Notes under the pieces: generated by a model
Database searches by the model: none
Told to the model about the DNA's origin: nothing
The model's input: only the letters and a program-made list of their open reading frames with translations
Made by a program: the position numbers and the translations under genes
Source: Coniochaeta sp. PMI_546
Lineage: Eukaryota; Ascomycota; Sordariomycetes; Coniochaetales; Coniochaetaceae
Direction of reading: 5' to 3'
DNA length: 64,000 bases
Assembly: GCA_021432605.1 (NCBI GenBank)
Contig: MU271146.1
Coordinates: 2,728,001 to 2,792,000 of the forward strand
In this document: piece by piece, positions 24,325 to 38,700 of the stretch
Layout of the letters: each line of letters opens with the position of its first letter
Position numbering within the stretch: position 1 is the first letter of the stretch

Positions 24325-27300
24325 TATAACGATCCTAAGACGGGCTAAGGATCAGAAGGTGAGTTCTATTACTTAGGGTAAGTAAGTTAAGGTATAATAA
24401 GTAGTCTTTATTCTAATATCGTTAAGATAAGTATCTTATTCAATGATAACCTCGATTGAATACTTAGATTGATTATTAGGTAATCAAGAATTATCTATAA
24501 TAGAGTCCCGAAAGATTCCTTCCTATATATACTTGGTAGAGACTATAATAATTATAACGATAGCTATAATCGTACCGACCGTAATCCTCCTTGATTATTA
24601 CGATTATAATGATTAGTTACGTAACCCGAGGTCCTTACCTATACGAGTACGATAAGCCTCGTATATATGTTCTTTATCTATTAGTAGGGTATCTTTTGTT
24701 ACCTATAGGTTTGTAATATTATCCCCCTCCTCTTTTGGCTATTATCCCTAAGGCCTAATATTTCTTATAAGTAATACCTATAACTTATATAAGTTGCGTC
24801 CGAAGGTTTCCCTTTTTTTATCGTTATTATATCTGACCGCGGTATATAAAAGCAAAAAAAATCTTCCAAATCCTTAAACGACTATCGTATCGCCTTATTA
24901 GTAGTTATCCTTTCTAACGCCGTCGAGATACCTTCGTATTCGAATTACGAGAAACGCGGTTTCGTATCTTATTAAGTTTCCGAAAAAGATTCTTCCCGAT
25001 ATACGGAATACGTTCGTTCGGGTCGTTCGCGGTACGACGTCCAAAGTCTTTCTAACGAAGAGCTTATAAAAATCGGGGAACAATTCCGTAAACTAGAAGA
25101 AGAAGTTAAATAGGCCGAAACTAAGGTTTAATATTTTCGCGTTCAGAAGAAAATATAGTTTGAGAAAATGATACGTACTATCCGTAGAAATATAACGAAT
25201 ATAGAAGAATTGGAACGGGTCGAGAAAAAAGAAACCGATCGCGAGGTAATAAGAATTACCGAGAACCGTTTGCCTTCCGCTACGTCTTTTTCTTTTGACG
25301 ACGACTTTATTTTAAATTAGGACGTAATTTACGGCGACGTAGTACTATTTCCTTCGACTTTTAGGATAATAATATTATTATAGTACGGAATTCTTATAAT
25401 AACCGTTAATAGTTCGTAAGGTAAGTTTCCGGTTCCTATATATTTTCCGAATCGTCGTAGTTTTTCTATTTAACGTAATAAAAATCTACGTTTCCTTCTT
25501 TTTTATACCTAAGGATCTTTTCTATTTCGTATTCTTACGTTAGTTTAACTTTAATATTTGTTACTAATTCCGCGTTCTTAAATACCGGTTCGAAAAGCGA
25601 GATATAAAATACTAGGTAAATACGTATATTTGTTAGTAGCTAGAGTTTATAATTCAAATCAGATAATTTTTTCTTGATCTTGAATAGTCCGATTTTCTTC
25701 TAGTCCAATTTATCGTTTGGTCGTTTTATCTTAATATTTCGTCGTACGAAATAGATTTTATCTCTTTCTTATAAAGTTGGTCTCTTTAACCTTTTCTAAT
25801 TTACATATCGTATTATTCGTAGGTTAAATAGTTCTATATATCCGCGAAGTTTCTTATAGAATAGCTTTATTTGTTTTACGGTATATCTTACTTATAATAG
25901 CTCCGGATCCGACGGTATTAGTTTATCTCCTAATATTTCCCTTATAGTAAGCTTATAACTGTAATTGATAAAGAACGGTAAATACCCGTTTAACGTTTCG
26001 CTAGGTATACTATTATAAGCCTATTGTATTACTAATAGCTATCTGACCTAATTATCTTGCTTTTCATTAATATATATCCTTAGATATTATTCAAAAGTCT
26101 AGTTTGTTCGTTCTGTTTACTTATCCGTCTATAAGTAAAACGATATCGATAACTTATATTTGATTCCGATTTGTCGTATTAATATTATCTAGAACTTTAA
26201 GGTAAACAATTTATCTTTATCGGTAATAAGTTATTTAGGTAATCTATATTAGTTTATTATTACTTTTAAAAAGACGTAGGCTATATCTTCCGTTATATTC
26301 GTTTCCTTATACGGTATAAAATACGTGTATTTGGAAAACTTGTTTATAACTACCTATATACTATCGTAAGTAATCCTAGTTATAAGTTCTTTCGATATTA
26401 GTAGTTTGACGATAAAGTCTATCGTAATTATTTCCTATAGTTTTTCTAATAGTTATATAGGTTATAATAGCCCGTATAGCTTATATCTATTTAACTTAAC
26501 TTTATTATACTTATCGTATTCGCCGACTGCCTATCTGACTACTTTATCTAATCTTAGAAAGTCGTAAGTCTACCGTACGCGTTCCTTAATCTTATAAACT
26601 CCTTAGTATTTATATAATAGATATTCGTAGAACTTTTTTACTAGTTCCTTTTATAATTCGTTAGGTACGTATACTTTATTTCGGAACTAGGGTAAGCCGT
26701 AATATATTAGAAGTATAAAGGTAACGTCTTCTTTAGTCTCCTTTTTCCGGTATTCTTTAATCTTTTCCGCTTATTATTCCTCGGGTTTTATATTTTATAT
26801 TGTTCCGATCTATATATCGAGTTTAAGGTTTCCTTATTAGTTAGTCTTAAGGAAGTTTACCGAACGTATTTCTTTTCCTAATTTCAAATCTTCTCGTCGA
26901 TTAAAAACGTCCGTTTTATTATTTTCGTTTCCTTTTCTATATACAATTTCGAAATCGAAATCGGTTAGGAACTTATACTATCTAATTTGTCGCTTATTAA
27001 GTTCTTTCGTAAAAATAAACGTAATAAGGTTCTTATAATCTATTAGGATTTTTATCTTATATCTCGTTCCTATAAGATAATATTTCTATTCCTTAAACGT
27101 CTTAATAATAGTTATTAGCTCCTTATCTAGTATATTATAATTGAGTTCTAATTTATTCAACTTCTTCGAAAAGAATACTATTAAGTATAATTTCCTTTGT
27201 TTATCCCTTTATCTTAACTAGCTTCCGAATACGAATTCCGACGTATCGGTTTCCATTTCGTAAAGTTTCTCGGGATCCGTAATAACTAATATTAGCTAGC

Positions 27301-30300
27301 TTAAGATCTTCCTTTTAAGTTCTTAGAACGTTTCCTCTTCCTTCGAAGTCTATTCGAATCTTAAATCTTTCTTAATAAAGTTAGTAAGGGGTATTACGAT
27401 CTTATTATAATCCTTAATAAACTTCCGATAGAAGTTAGTAATCCCTAAAAAGGTTCGTATTCCCGTAACCGTTTCTAATATAGGTTATTCCTTAATAACC
27501 TTTAGCTTATTTAGGTCTATCTCGAACTAACCTAATAATATAACGTAACCGAGAAATTTTACTTTTTATTAGTAAAATTCGTATTTCTCGGGTTCGATTA
27601 ATAAATTCGCGTCTTATAATACCTATAAAACGAAGTAAACGTATTTCTTATATTATTCGAAGTCTTCCGAATAGATTAAGATATTATCGAAGTACGCGAC
27701 GATAAAATCGTCTAACTACCTTCGAAATACGTAGTTGATTATCTTCTAGAAGGAAGCTAGTACGTTAGCGAGCCCGAAAGGTATAATATAGTATTCGTAT
27801 TATCTTAACCTAGATCGCTATACCGTCTTCTACTTATCTTTTTCTTTAATTCGTATTAGGTTATATATTCTTTTAAAGTCTAAGATAATAAACTATCGGG
27901 CCTTATACAATCGATTTCTTAGTTCGGATATAAAAAGTAATAGTTTTCGATCTTTAATAGTAATATTGTTAAGCTATCGATAGTCTATAACGAGACGTAA
28001 TTTTTCGTTTTTTTTAGGTACGAATAAGATAAGGTATCCTATTAGTAATTATAATAGTCGAATATAACCTTTCTTTAGATTTTTATCAATATATTCTCTT
28101 AACATTTATAATTATAAATCGTTAAAAGGGTAAATCTTATAAAATCCGGGCTCCTTACCTAGCTAAAGATTAATTTCGTAATCCTAACGATTATATTCAA
28201 ATAGTCCTATCTCAAGCTCGGGTTTGAATAGTTTGTTATATCGATAATATTCTTTCGGAATCGTTCGCGTCGATATAAACCGAGTTTCTATAATCGTTTC
28301 GTAGATTATTAAAACTCTTCTAAAGTTACGTATAAGCTTTTCTTCGTAAGATTTACTTTTTATAGAAACTAACTCTTTTCTTAACGTATCTTACTAAAGT
28401 TGGCTTGTTTTCTAATTAACTCGGGGATTACTCGTTCGTAGCTAAGGTATCCTTAGTATTATACCGTACGATAAGATTTCCGTAATATCGAACGTTATCT
28501 CTTGATTATAACTTTAGATAATAATTTGAAAAGGCGTAATTTCTATATTTACCAATCCTTATTTATAATCGATAAGGCTTTTATTAATAGTTCTAAATCG
28601 GTAAAACTCGTCTTTTTTCTTCTAAGGTAATCGTAATATATTAACGAGATTTGGCGAGATATAATTTCCTTATATTCCGCTATCTATTATTACTTAAGTA
28701 TTATTTCCTTATATATTAATCGTAACTCGTAGGTATTTAACTCCTTCGGTCGTATATAAAGATCTTTCTATATTACGTCGATATAATCCCTTTATAATCG
28801 ACGTTTATCGTTTTTTGACCGTTTTTCTAATTTTCGGAACGAAATACCGTAGTATTCAAGTTTATCTTTAGTCTTTAAAAAAAGTTCTGACGGTTCCCCG
28901 TTCTTTTCCTTTTCTATTTCCGGCTCGGGGCCTAGTAATCTATCTAAACGTTTATCTATTTAGTCCGCTTTTTATATCAACTTTTCGACTTTCCTTTATA
29001 CTTATAATTTATAACCTCGGCAACTCGTTAAATACGTATTAATTCGTACGTTAATACGGTATTATCGTACTTAGAACTTTTCGGTCGATTTTCCTCCCGT
29101 CGTAACTTACGTTACGATTTTTAATACCGAATATCCTAATCGTCCCGTTTATCTTACCGAGTTTTCGGGTAGGTAAGTAACTTATATTTGGTTTTTACCT
29201 TCGATTCTCCGTCTAGGTTCCGTTATTATTAAGAACTCTTATCCCGTTAGGTTAAATTATAATTACGTAATTCCGGGTAGCGTTAGTAATAAGTATTATC
29301 CGTTCCTATATACTTCCTCGTATCCTTCGATATCTTTAGGTTTATAAAGGTAAAGTATCGGTCTAGTTATTAGTATTCGTATTAGTATCTATTTATAATC
29401 TAGTTTTTCTTATATATACCAAGTATAACGGTAAAAAACGTACGAATTTTACGAAATCTAATTATAATAAACCGAATTAATATAAACCGATTCGTAATTT
29501 CTATATAAAGGTATTTGTTCCTCTTCGATTTCGTCCTATTTTCGATCTAATAGGTTGATTAGATACGTTACGTCCGTAATATCGTAACCTAATACTATTA
29601 CCAAATAGATTTCTTCTCCCGGTAGTCTAAGAAGTATTTTATATTATTATTCTCTACGTATTATTACGATAACGCGGGATTCTCTATCCCTTATTACCGT
29701 TTAAACCTTATTTTCGGGGATTGGTTTTTAGGCTTTCTTAGGTTATCGATACTTGTTAGCGAAATATTTTTGTTTACCGTAATTAAAACATTTCTTATTT
29801 TTCTTAGAATTATCTTTCCGGGTAACGTCTAGTTCTATTGGTCTAGAGTAATTATTATAAGCGGTAAACCTTTTTTAGCTAGTATTCGTAGTATTACTAT
29901 TATTAGACCGTCTTTACGTAACTCTTTTTCGTTTCTTTTCCAACTATCGTTTATATAATCGATTATCGATTAGGATAACTTATATAACGTATTTATAGAG
30001 AGTCTTAAGTCTATCGGTCTTATTAAGTTCGTCTTTAACGTTATTACGAAGTCTTCCGTAAAACTGAATTATAAAAACTATTTCCCCTAAATCGAGTTTC
30101 GCGAAAAGGTATTTGAACTCGGTTATATAAGTTCCCGCCGATCCCTTTTACCTTAGGTTTATTAATTACCGTTCGGCCGTTCGCGTCTTATCGGGATTAC
30201 CGAACGTTTCGCGAAGTTTTTCCCAAAACTTATCGAGGTTATTAAATAATATCCTAGTCTTAGGTTTGCGTTCGTTAGCCGTATTATTTAATTAGTCGCG

Positions 30301-31089
30301 TAACGTTAGCTTATACTATTCTATAGCTTTACCCCTTAATAGACTTATTATATATAATATTCTTTCGTATTCGTAAACGAAAACCGTTTTATTAATTATA
30401 AGATACGTATTAGCCTAGGTAATAAAGGCTTATAATCCCTCGCGGTTCTTATCATAGGGTTCCGGCCGCGGGGCTTTGATTTTAGTTACTTATTCCGTAA
30501 TCTTAAGGTCGTTCTTAGGTTCCGTCGTTTTGGATTTTAGTTTTTCGTATTCGTTTTTCAATTTCTCTAGTTTAGCTCCGAGCTTGGTAACCTACTAAAC
30601 GAATTCTTTCTTAGACGTTATCGTAACGGTTCCTTTTATCGATATGATTGTTAACTATTTGGTATAAGGTTAACTTACCGAATAAGAATAATCAAAATAT
30701 AACGATCCCAAGACGGGCTAAGGATTAGAAGGTAAGTTCTATTACTTAGGGTAAGTAAGTTAAAGTATAACAAGTAGTCTTTATTCTAATATCGTTAAGA
30801 TAAGTATCTTATTTAATAATAACCTCGATTGAATATTTAGATTGATTATTAGGTAATCAAGAACTATCTATAACGGAGTCTAGAAAGATTCTTTCCTATA
30901 TACTTATAGAGACTATAATAATAAACGTACTAGATATCTATCCGATCCATCGTAATAGATACGATCGATACCGATCTTATCTATCAGTTACGTAACTTGA
31001 GGTCCCTAACCTATATACTACGATAGGCCTCGTATATATATTCCTTATCTATTAGCGGGGTACCTTCCGTCACCTATAGGTTCGTAACA
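24325..31089 (-). mobile_element. Complete-length Gypsy LTR retroelement, family A copy 2 (fossil)
   Basis: This is the reverse-oriented relative of 15,092-21,877, about 6.77 kb, with LTRs at about 24,325-24,715 and 30,695-31,089. Read on -, gag, protease, reverse transcriptase (YFDD-type box near 27,680-27,700), RNase H and integrase follow the usual Gypsy order. It lies inside the family B element at the edge of that element's 3' LTR. I see no matching target duplication; the two families share the terminal heptamer CGTAACA at the right junction. It is structurally whole but broken in coding, with many tens of breaks. Confidence 0.82.
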
Positions 31090-32814
31090 ATTAACTCTTA
31101 TATATTTTCCGAATCGTTATAATCCTTCTATTTGATCAAGTATTCTATCTAGTATCCTTTTTTTTTAAAATCGAAGATTATTTTAATTTCGTACTTTAGT
31201 TTTATAGATTTTATTTTGACTAACTTTTAGAATTTAATATTAACCGTTACTAGTTCTAATAATAATACGTAAAATACCGGGTAAATTCTTATTATCTTTA
31301 GTAAATAAAGTTTGTAATTAGTATCCGATATTATTTCTTTAATCTCGAAAGGTTTAAATTTTTTATAATCTAACTTATCGTTTAGTCGTTTGGTTTTAAT
31401 ATTTTTCTTAAATAAATAAATTTTATCTCTTTTTTTAAAAGTTAGTCTTTTTAACTTTCCGTCGTTATAATATTTCGTTATTATTTATTTTACGAGTTCT
31501 AAGTTTTTTCGTATCTTATTATATAATTCCTTAAGTTCTTTAGTTACGGTAAAGGTTTTAAATACGTCCCGAGATTAGTAAGGTATCTAATCGATCTTTA
31601 GTTCGAAACTGTAATTTGTAAAAAAAGATAAATATTCGATATTATCCTATTTCGTATTATTATATACGAATTATATTAAAAGTAAGAGTTCTACCTAATT
31701 ATCTTACTTATAGTTTATATAATGTCGTAAATATTGTTTTAAAATTTAGTTTAACCTTTCGGTTTGTTTATCTATTTGTAAATAATAGGCGGTCGATAAG
31801 GAATACTTTATTCCTAATTTCGTTATAAATACTTTCCAAAAGTTACTAATAAACGTCGTTCTTCGGTTAGAAACTATTTCGGTAAATAGTCCGTAATTAT
31901 TAACGATATATTTTAAGAACGTATATACGAAGTTTTTAACCGTATTAGTTTCTACGTATAGTACAAAGTACCTATATTTGGTTAGTTTATCGATAATAAC
32001 GAAAACGTTATCGTATTATATTCCTATTATTAGTTCTTTTGATAAGGGTAGTTTAACGATATAATCGAACGCGATATATTCCTAAGCTTTTTCTAATATT
32101 AGTAAAGGCTTTAGCTTTTCGTATAGTTTGTATCTTATTATCTTATTCTAATTATATTCTTAATATTAGCCGACGATTTCCGTAATACGTTCCCGAAACT
32201 TATTAAAATCGTAAGTTTATTAGATCTTTTATATTATCTTTAAGATCTTTATATACTTATATATTAGGTACGTATAATAGTTTTTAATTAAATCTTCTTA
32301 GAGAAATTCTAATATAAATATTTTCCTATTCCTTATATTTAGTTAATAAGCTTAACTAGTATTCCTAATCTTATCTTCCTATTCCTTATTAGGGTAAACG
32401 GTAAATAAGACGTTAATTTATCGTTTTACTTATTCGAAATCCCCGTTCGAACTAATTCTAAAGATCGTTTGGTAAACTAATAATTTATTTTATTCGTAAT
32501 CTGGTTTTCGGCTTAACGTATCCGTTCGACTATTCTCGTTTCCTTTTCGGTAGATAATCTGAAAGTTAAATTTTAATAAGAATTCTACTTATTTAGTTTA
32601 TCGTTTATTAAATTCTTTTATAATCGTAAAATACGTTAGGTTCTTATAATCGGTATAAACCTTTATCTAATATATTATTCCGTTAAAGTACGGTTTTTAT
32701 TCTTTAAAAGTTTTAATAATCATTATTAGTTCCTTATTATAAATCTAGTAGTTAAGTTCCGGTCTATTAAGTTTTTTCAAAAAAAATATAATAAGGTATA
32801 ACTATCTTTCGGAA
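31090..32814 (-). mobile_element. Gypsy family B interior, 3' portion (fossil)
   Basis: On - this is integrase followed leftwards by the 3' end of pol. It is related to, but distinct from, the family A interior beside it. It ends at a 10-base duplication, TCTTTCGGAA at 32,805-32,814, where a LINE inserted. Sequence resumes at 35,770 in the same sense. It is broken by RIP throughout. Confidence 0.68.
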
Positions 32815-33509
32815 GGGAAGATCTAATATTACGACCTTATTAGAAGGTTGTTAGAGACTTAGGCCGAAAGAGGCCGACGGAGGCGCGAGAAGGAGGAAAA
32901 CGGGGGAATAAAAACGTAAAAACGACGGATCGAGGACGGACGGATACCGCGGGATATTATAACGAAGATAGTACGAATACGATCTAAATTTATCCTAATC
33001 CTAATAGAAAAAGGTATAAAACCGAGATTATAAGGACGAAAGAAGATAAATAATACGAAAAAGTACGATATTTAAACGAGAAAAAAAAGATAACGATACG
33101 GTTAACCGTTTTTATTAAAAACTTATAAAGTTATAAAAAAGTTTAACCGAAAGAAAACCGATATTAAAACGAACCTAATCTGATTATTATACGAAATCAT
33201 TTCGTTTTCTTAAAAACGGGCTTTTTCGTAACGATACCGGTAAAAGCCGTTACGATATTTTTCGATAGGCGATTAATACCGACGCGAATAATACCGAAAA
33301 TCGTTTTTAAACGAACGAAATCGTTACGTTAACGGGAATTAACGGCCGGAACGAGGTCGGGACGATAAGAACGGGATATAATCGATTTATTAAAATATCA
33401 AACTAAATACGAATTATTTTAATATCGGTATAAATAAACCCGATAACAATATAAAATTTATTAATATAAATAACGTAATAATCGAATTCGGTACGAAATT
33501 TAATAAAAT

Positions 33510-33635
33510 CGGTACGAATAATAATAATTTATATAATATTCGTATTAATAGTTTTACGAAACTAGGCGAGGCCGGTACGAATAATAATAATTTATATAAT
33601 ATTCGTATCGATAACGTTACGAAATAAAACGATAT
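33510..33635. repeat. 63-base tandem duplication within the LINE
   Basis: Two adjacent copies of a 63-base unit start with CGGTACGAATAATAATAATT. The first about 38 bases are nearly identical and the remainder differ at several sites. Related tandem spacing is seen in the long LINE copy near 10,680-10,800, so it is a property of the element's 3' region and not a local accident. Confidence 0.65.
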
Positions 33636-34531
33636 CGTTACGAAAAACGATAAAATCGTTTATAACCGGAACGGGAAACGAAACCAGAACGATAAAACTA
33701 CGATTAAGAAAAAAAGACGGACCGGTAATAAAATTACAAACTATTTTATCGGAACGAACGATATCCGTACGCGTAACGAAAAAAGTACCTTTAACTTTTA
33801 ACTAAATTAATCCGAAATCAGAAAGAAATACGGTAAAATCGGACAAATATATTTACGAATTATTCGGAACGTTTAAATAATTTAAAAAGGCCGTTTATAC
33901 GGTAGTAAATAAACGTATATCGGTAGGGAATTACGAAAGTTAATAAAAATCGGAACGAAATAAAATAAAAAAGGAACTTATAACGTTATATATAATAGCC
34001 GAATTCTTAATTTTAATAAACGCGTAACGGTTATAACGAATCAAAACCGAAGTTAGAACGAATTAAGATAAAATTAAATGAAATTACGTAAAAAATAGAT
34101 CGATTTATTAAAATCCCGAATATATTTAATAATAACCTTAATATAAGGTAGATAAAAGTTGCTAGGATATCGGAACGAATCCGAAACGGGAAATATTAAT
34201 AGATAGGAAGTTAATATAATATCGAAACGATAATACGGAATAAATATACTAATAGAATCTAGTTTGAAAAAGTACGATTTTTTAACGAGGTAAATACGAT
34301 TTCTAACGAAATCGGATCGATAAAAATACGGGAACGGAAATTTATAAAGAAAAAGAAGTTAATAAGTAATCGAAACGAAATCGGGATAGTTTCGGTAGGC
34401 CCTAGTAAAAACTAAGACGGAAGGCGTAAGTAAAATAAATAGTAAAGCCGGCCCGCGATTTAACTAGAAATCCGGGCGAAAACGAGCCGAAATTATAAAC
34501 CAAAACTATATAACGTAACCTTAGAAACTAC

Positions 34532-34923
34532 TGTTACGAACCTATAGGTAACGGAAGGTGCCCCGCCAGTAGATAAAGAACATGTATACGAGGCTTATCG
34601 TAATATATAGGTTAGGGACCTCAAGTTACGTAACTGATAGATAGGATCGGTATCGATCGTATCTATTACGATAGATCGGATAGACGTCCAGCACGTCTAT
34701 TACCATAGTCTCTATAAGTATATAGGAAGGAGTCTCTTTAGATTCCGTTATAGATAGTTCTTGATCACCTAGTAATCAATCTAAGTATTCAATCGAGGTT
34801 ATTATTGAGTAAGATACTTGTCTTAACGATACCAAAATGAAGACTGCTTATTATACCTTAACTTATTTACCCTAAGTAACAGAACTCACCTTCTGATCCT
34901 TAGCCCGTCTTGGGATCGTTATA
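34532..34923 (+). mobile_element. Solo LTR of Gypsy family A
   Basis: This is a 392-base LTR starting TGTTACGAACC and ending GATCGTTATA. It is flanked by the perfect 5-base duplication ACTAC (34,527-34,531 and 34,924-34,928). It has no internal region, so it was left by LTR-LTR recombination. It interrupts the LINE at 32,815-35,759; LINE copy 1 shows the uninterrupted equivalent near 630-650. Confidence 0.9.
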
Positions 34924-35769
34924 ACTACGTAACGAAAATATATAAAAAGGTAAGCAAATTATATATTAAATTAAAACGTAGGATTAGAAAAATATAGATA
35001 TTTAACTTATAAACGCGCGTAAGGTTTAGAACTATATAAAAACGTAAGGAAAAGAAAATATATATACGAATAAAATTAGTTAATAGAAAAAAAAAGAAGA
35101 AAGAATTACGAAGGCCTAAACCTAATAATTAAATAAGTACGGGCCGCCCGGGGAAAGTATATATTTTAACGCGATCTAACGTACTTTTTAACGTAAAAAA
35201 AATACGAAGAAAATACGAAAGTAGAAAATTAATATAAAATTAAAACGACTAAAGGAAACCGGTATAAAACCGGAACGAAAAGGAGAAATCGGTATAAAAC
35301 TAGTACGATAAATACGGATTAATATATATCTTTTAAGAATTAAATGAATACGGGTCGACGCCGATTAGAAATCGATCTAACGGAAAAAAAGATAACGAAA
35401 CGTTAGGGAAACGAAACGACGACGATACGAAGGAAAATAAAAAACGCGAAATAAAGAAGATTATTACGCGTAAACGGGACGAAATAAAAACGACGTCGGA
35501 ACGGAAACGGTTAAACGTCCCCGGGAAATAACCGGACCGGGAACGGAACGAGGCCGAAAGACCTAGTTCTCTACTTATTATAAATCGGGGGAAGATCCCG
35601 AATTAGGTATTCGATAATAAACAATTAGATTTAGGTAGGCGTTAGAGGTTTTTACCCGACTCGAAACGGCTTCGTTTAGAATACGGTTTCCTTTTAGAAC
35701 GAGCGAAGGTATATAATATAATCTTAACTACCGTTTACTAATAATAATAATAATAACCGTCTTTTGGAA

Positions 35770-38700
35770 TCTCGTTATTTTATCTATCTTCCGAATATAT
35801 AATCCGATATATCGGTTTCGATTTTATAAAGCTTTTTTAGATTTAGGAATACGGTAATTAATCGTTTATTAACTACTTTTTTAATCTTTTTAAACGCCTT
35901 TCTATTTCTAAGTTTTATTAGAAATCTTTCCTTCTTTTCGTTAAGTTCGTAAAGGGAACGGTTATCCGGTTATATTTTTTTAGAAACTTTCGGTAGAAGT
36001 TAATAAATCTTAAGAAACCTCTAACTTTTTTAACGTTCGTAAGTCGTAATTAATCTTTAATTACCGCGATTTTCGTTTTTTATATACGTATTTTTCCTAG
36101 TTCGATCGTAAATCTTAAAAAGTCCGTTTTTTTAATATAGAACTTATATTTTTCCAGATCGACTAATAATCATACGTCTTATAGCTTTTATAATACCTAA
36201 TAAACGTATTCCTTATACTTTTTAAACGTCTTTAAATAAACGAGAATATCGTCGAAATAAACTATTACGAATATATCAAAGAATACGCGTAGTATATAGT
36301 TGATTATAGTTTAGAAAATAACGGGGGCGTTAGTAAGTCCGAATAGTATAACGAAATATTTAAAGTATCTTTTTTACGTTCGAAATACCGTCTTTTATTT
36401 TTCGCCTTCTTTTATCCTAATAAGATCATATACTTTTCGTAAATTAAGTATAATAAACTATTCTATTCTATATAATCGATCTTTGATTTCCGAAATTAAT
36501 AGTAACGGGTATCGATTATTAATAATAATATTATTAAGATATCGGTAGTCGATATATAAACGTAGCTTGTTATTCTTTTTTAAAATGAATAGGATAAGGT
36601 ATCCTATTAATAATATAGATAGTTATATATATCCTTTTTTAAATATATCCCGGATATATTCCTTAAATACCTATCTTTATAACTTATTTAAAGGGTAGAT
36701 CTTATAAAATTTAGGTTGTTATCCTTTTTCGAAAGGTATTTCGTAATCCTATTCGTTATATTAAAATAAGGTTTAATTTTCCGATTATTTTTCAAATAGT
36801 CGTTAGTATTTCTAATATTCTTCTGGTATCTTCGATTTTATAATATATATAGTTTTTTCTTAGATCGGTTCTATCGCGTTTATAAATATTTTTTCGGAAT
36901 ATTTCTAAAAAGTCGGACTTCTTTTTTTATAATTATTTCGTTATCGTTTAGAATCTTATATCCGGTTATCCTAATATAGTTAACTAATATCCTAATCAAT
37001 TCGTAAGTTTTATTTTTTTAAATTACGTAATACCTGATATTAATTTATATTCCGTAATACGAATAACGTCTAACGAAATCGTTTTCGTCTAACTAAAATA
37101 GGTTATTTTAGTAAGCCGTATTTTTTTTCGTACTTATCCGTTATTATATCTAATTCGTTTTCCTTTAAAGTTATTAAACGTATAAAGGTATTCTAATAAC
37201 TTAGTTCATAAGTCGAACTTTTAGATAATCTTATCCGAAATAAAATTTCCTTATATTCCGTTATCGATTATCGTACGAAATAAATAGTTTCTTAATATAA
37301 TTAGTATTACCAAATAGTTATTATTATTTGGTTTTTTAATAATCGTTAGGAACTTGTTTATCGGATCTAGCTATAATCTTTTTATAAACGGTCTTTTCCG
37401 TTTTTTGACTTTTACCGTTATTATTTAATAAGTTCTCGTTAAACCCTTTCCGAGTTTTTAATATTATATTCGTAGTTTTCCGAACTAAACGGTTCCGTTC
37501 TTTAGAAAGTTTTATCTTTTCGTTAGTTTTATATTTATCGATTATTCTTTAATATTTAACCGACGTATTATATAAAGTTATTTTTTTTCTTATATCTTTC
37601 TAAAATTTCGGCGAACTTTTAGTTTATTATTCGTATCGTAATTAGTTTTTCCCGTTTTAAAAATAGTTCGCCTAATAGTTCGTTAATAGTCCCCGATTAT
37701 TATACTTCTAATAGTTTCGACGTTTATTTTTTAAGGAATTCTTCGAACTTTTATATTATTCCGACTTAATCTTATAATATAAGTTGCCGTTCGTATATTT
37801 ACTTATTAAGTCTTATTTAAGTTGTTATTTTCTTTTTAACGGGGGTCCGGCGTTTTCGGTTTAGTAATAAGATAATGAAAAACTTTTTTTCTTCTCGCTT
37901 TTTATTTATTATATATTCGTATTACTACGATATTTTGTTAACCCAATATTACTTATACTTAGGTTCCTTATAGTTTTAAAATATCTTTCTTTCGTATATT
38001 TTAAGGTATTTGGGATCTTTAATCAATATAGTAACCTTATAATAAATATATTTTCCGATTATTTTCTATAATTTTAATTTTTCCCGACGGTAAAGGTTAT
38101 AAATAACGTTATCTTTTTATCGTCGCGGAAAGAAATTATTTTTGATTTTAGGTATTAAATATTCGAGATATTCGTCGTAGATATATAACGTTTAATAGAT
38201 CAAATAATAATATTTTCCGTCCGGGCTTATTTATATTATAATAGTCGTTATTTCGGTTTTCCGTCTATTTCTAATTTTCCGGGAATATCCCAATTTTAAA
38301 GTTTTCGATAATATCGCCGTAAATAATTATTATATTATTTCGAATCGTAGATTAATAATGAATACGTATTAGATTTCTTAAGAACGTTAAAGTTTAGTTA
38401 TAATTTCCCTTTTCCGTTTTAAAAATTATTTCTTTTTCGAAAGAAAAGTATTCTTTTTCTAAAATCCGTAATACGGCTTTTCGTTAATTTTCGTAGGTTT
38501 TTACAATAGCCTTTTTAAGTTCGATTTTTATCGCGTCCGTTTTATATTCGGTTAATATATTATCGTTATTATTTTACGAAATTTCTTTTTTAGATATCGT
38601 ATCGTCGTACGATCTTAATTAAATAATTTCGACAAAACTAATTTATCCAGTTATAATCTATCGGGTTTCTATCTTAATAACGGTTAGTACGGGGTTCGTA

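Larger units (their letters stand above)
32815..35759 (+). mobile_element. 5'-truncated Tad1-like LINE (copy 2) inserted in Gypsy family B
   Basis: This copy matches the reverse of 8,938-11,480 and ends with a (TAA)n tail at about 35,738-35,757. It begins well inside the element, so it is 5'-truncated, as is common for target-primed insertion. A 10-base target duplication flanks it: TCTTTCGGAA (32,805-32,814) and TCTTTTGGAA (35,760-35,769), differing by one C-to-T. The same junction separates two halves of one Gypsy interior. A solo LTR is nested at 34,532-34,923. No open frame remains. Confidence 0.8.
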
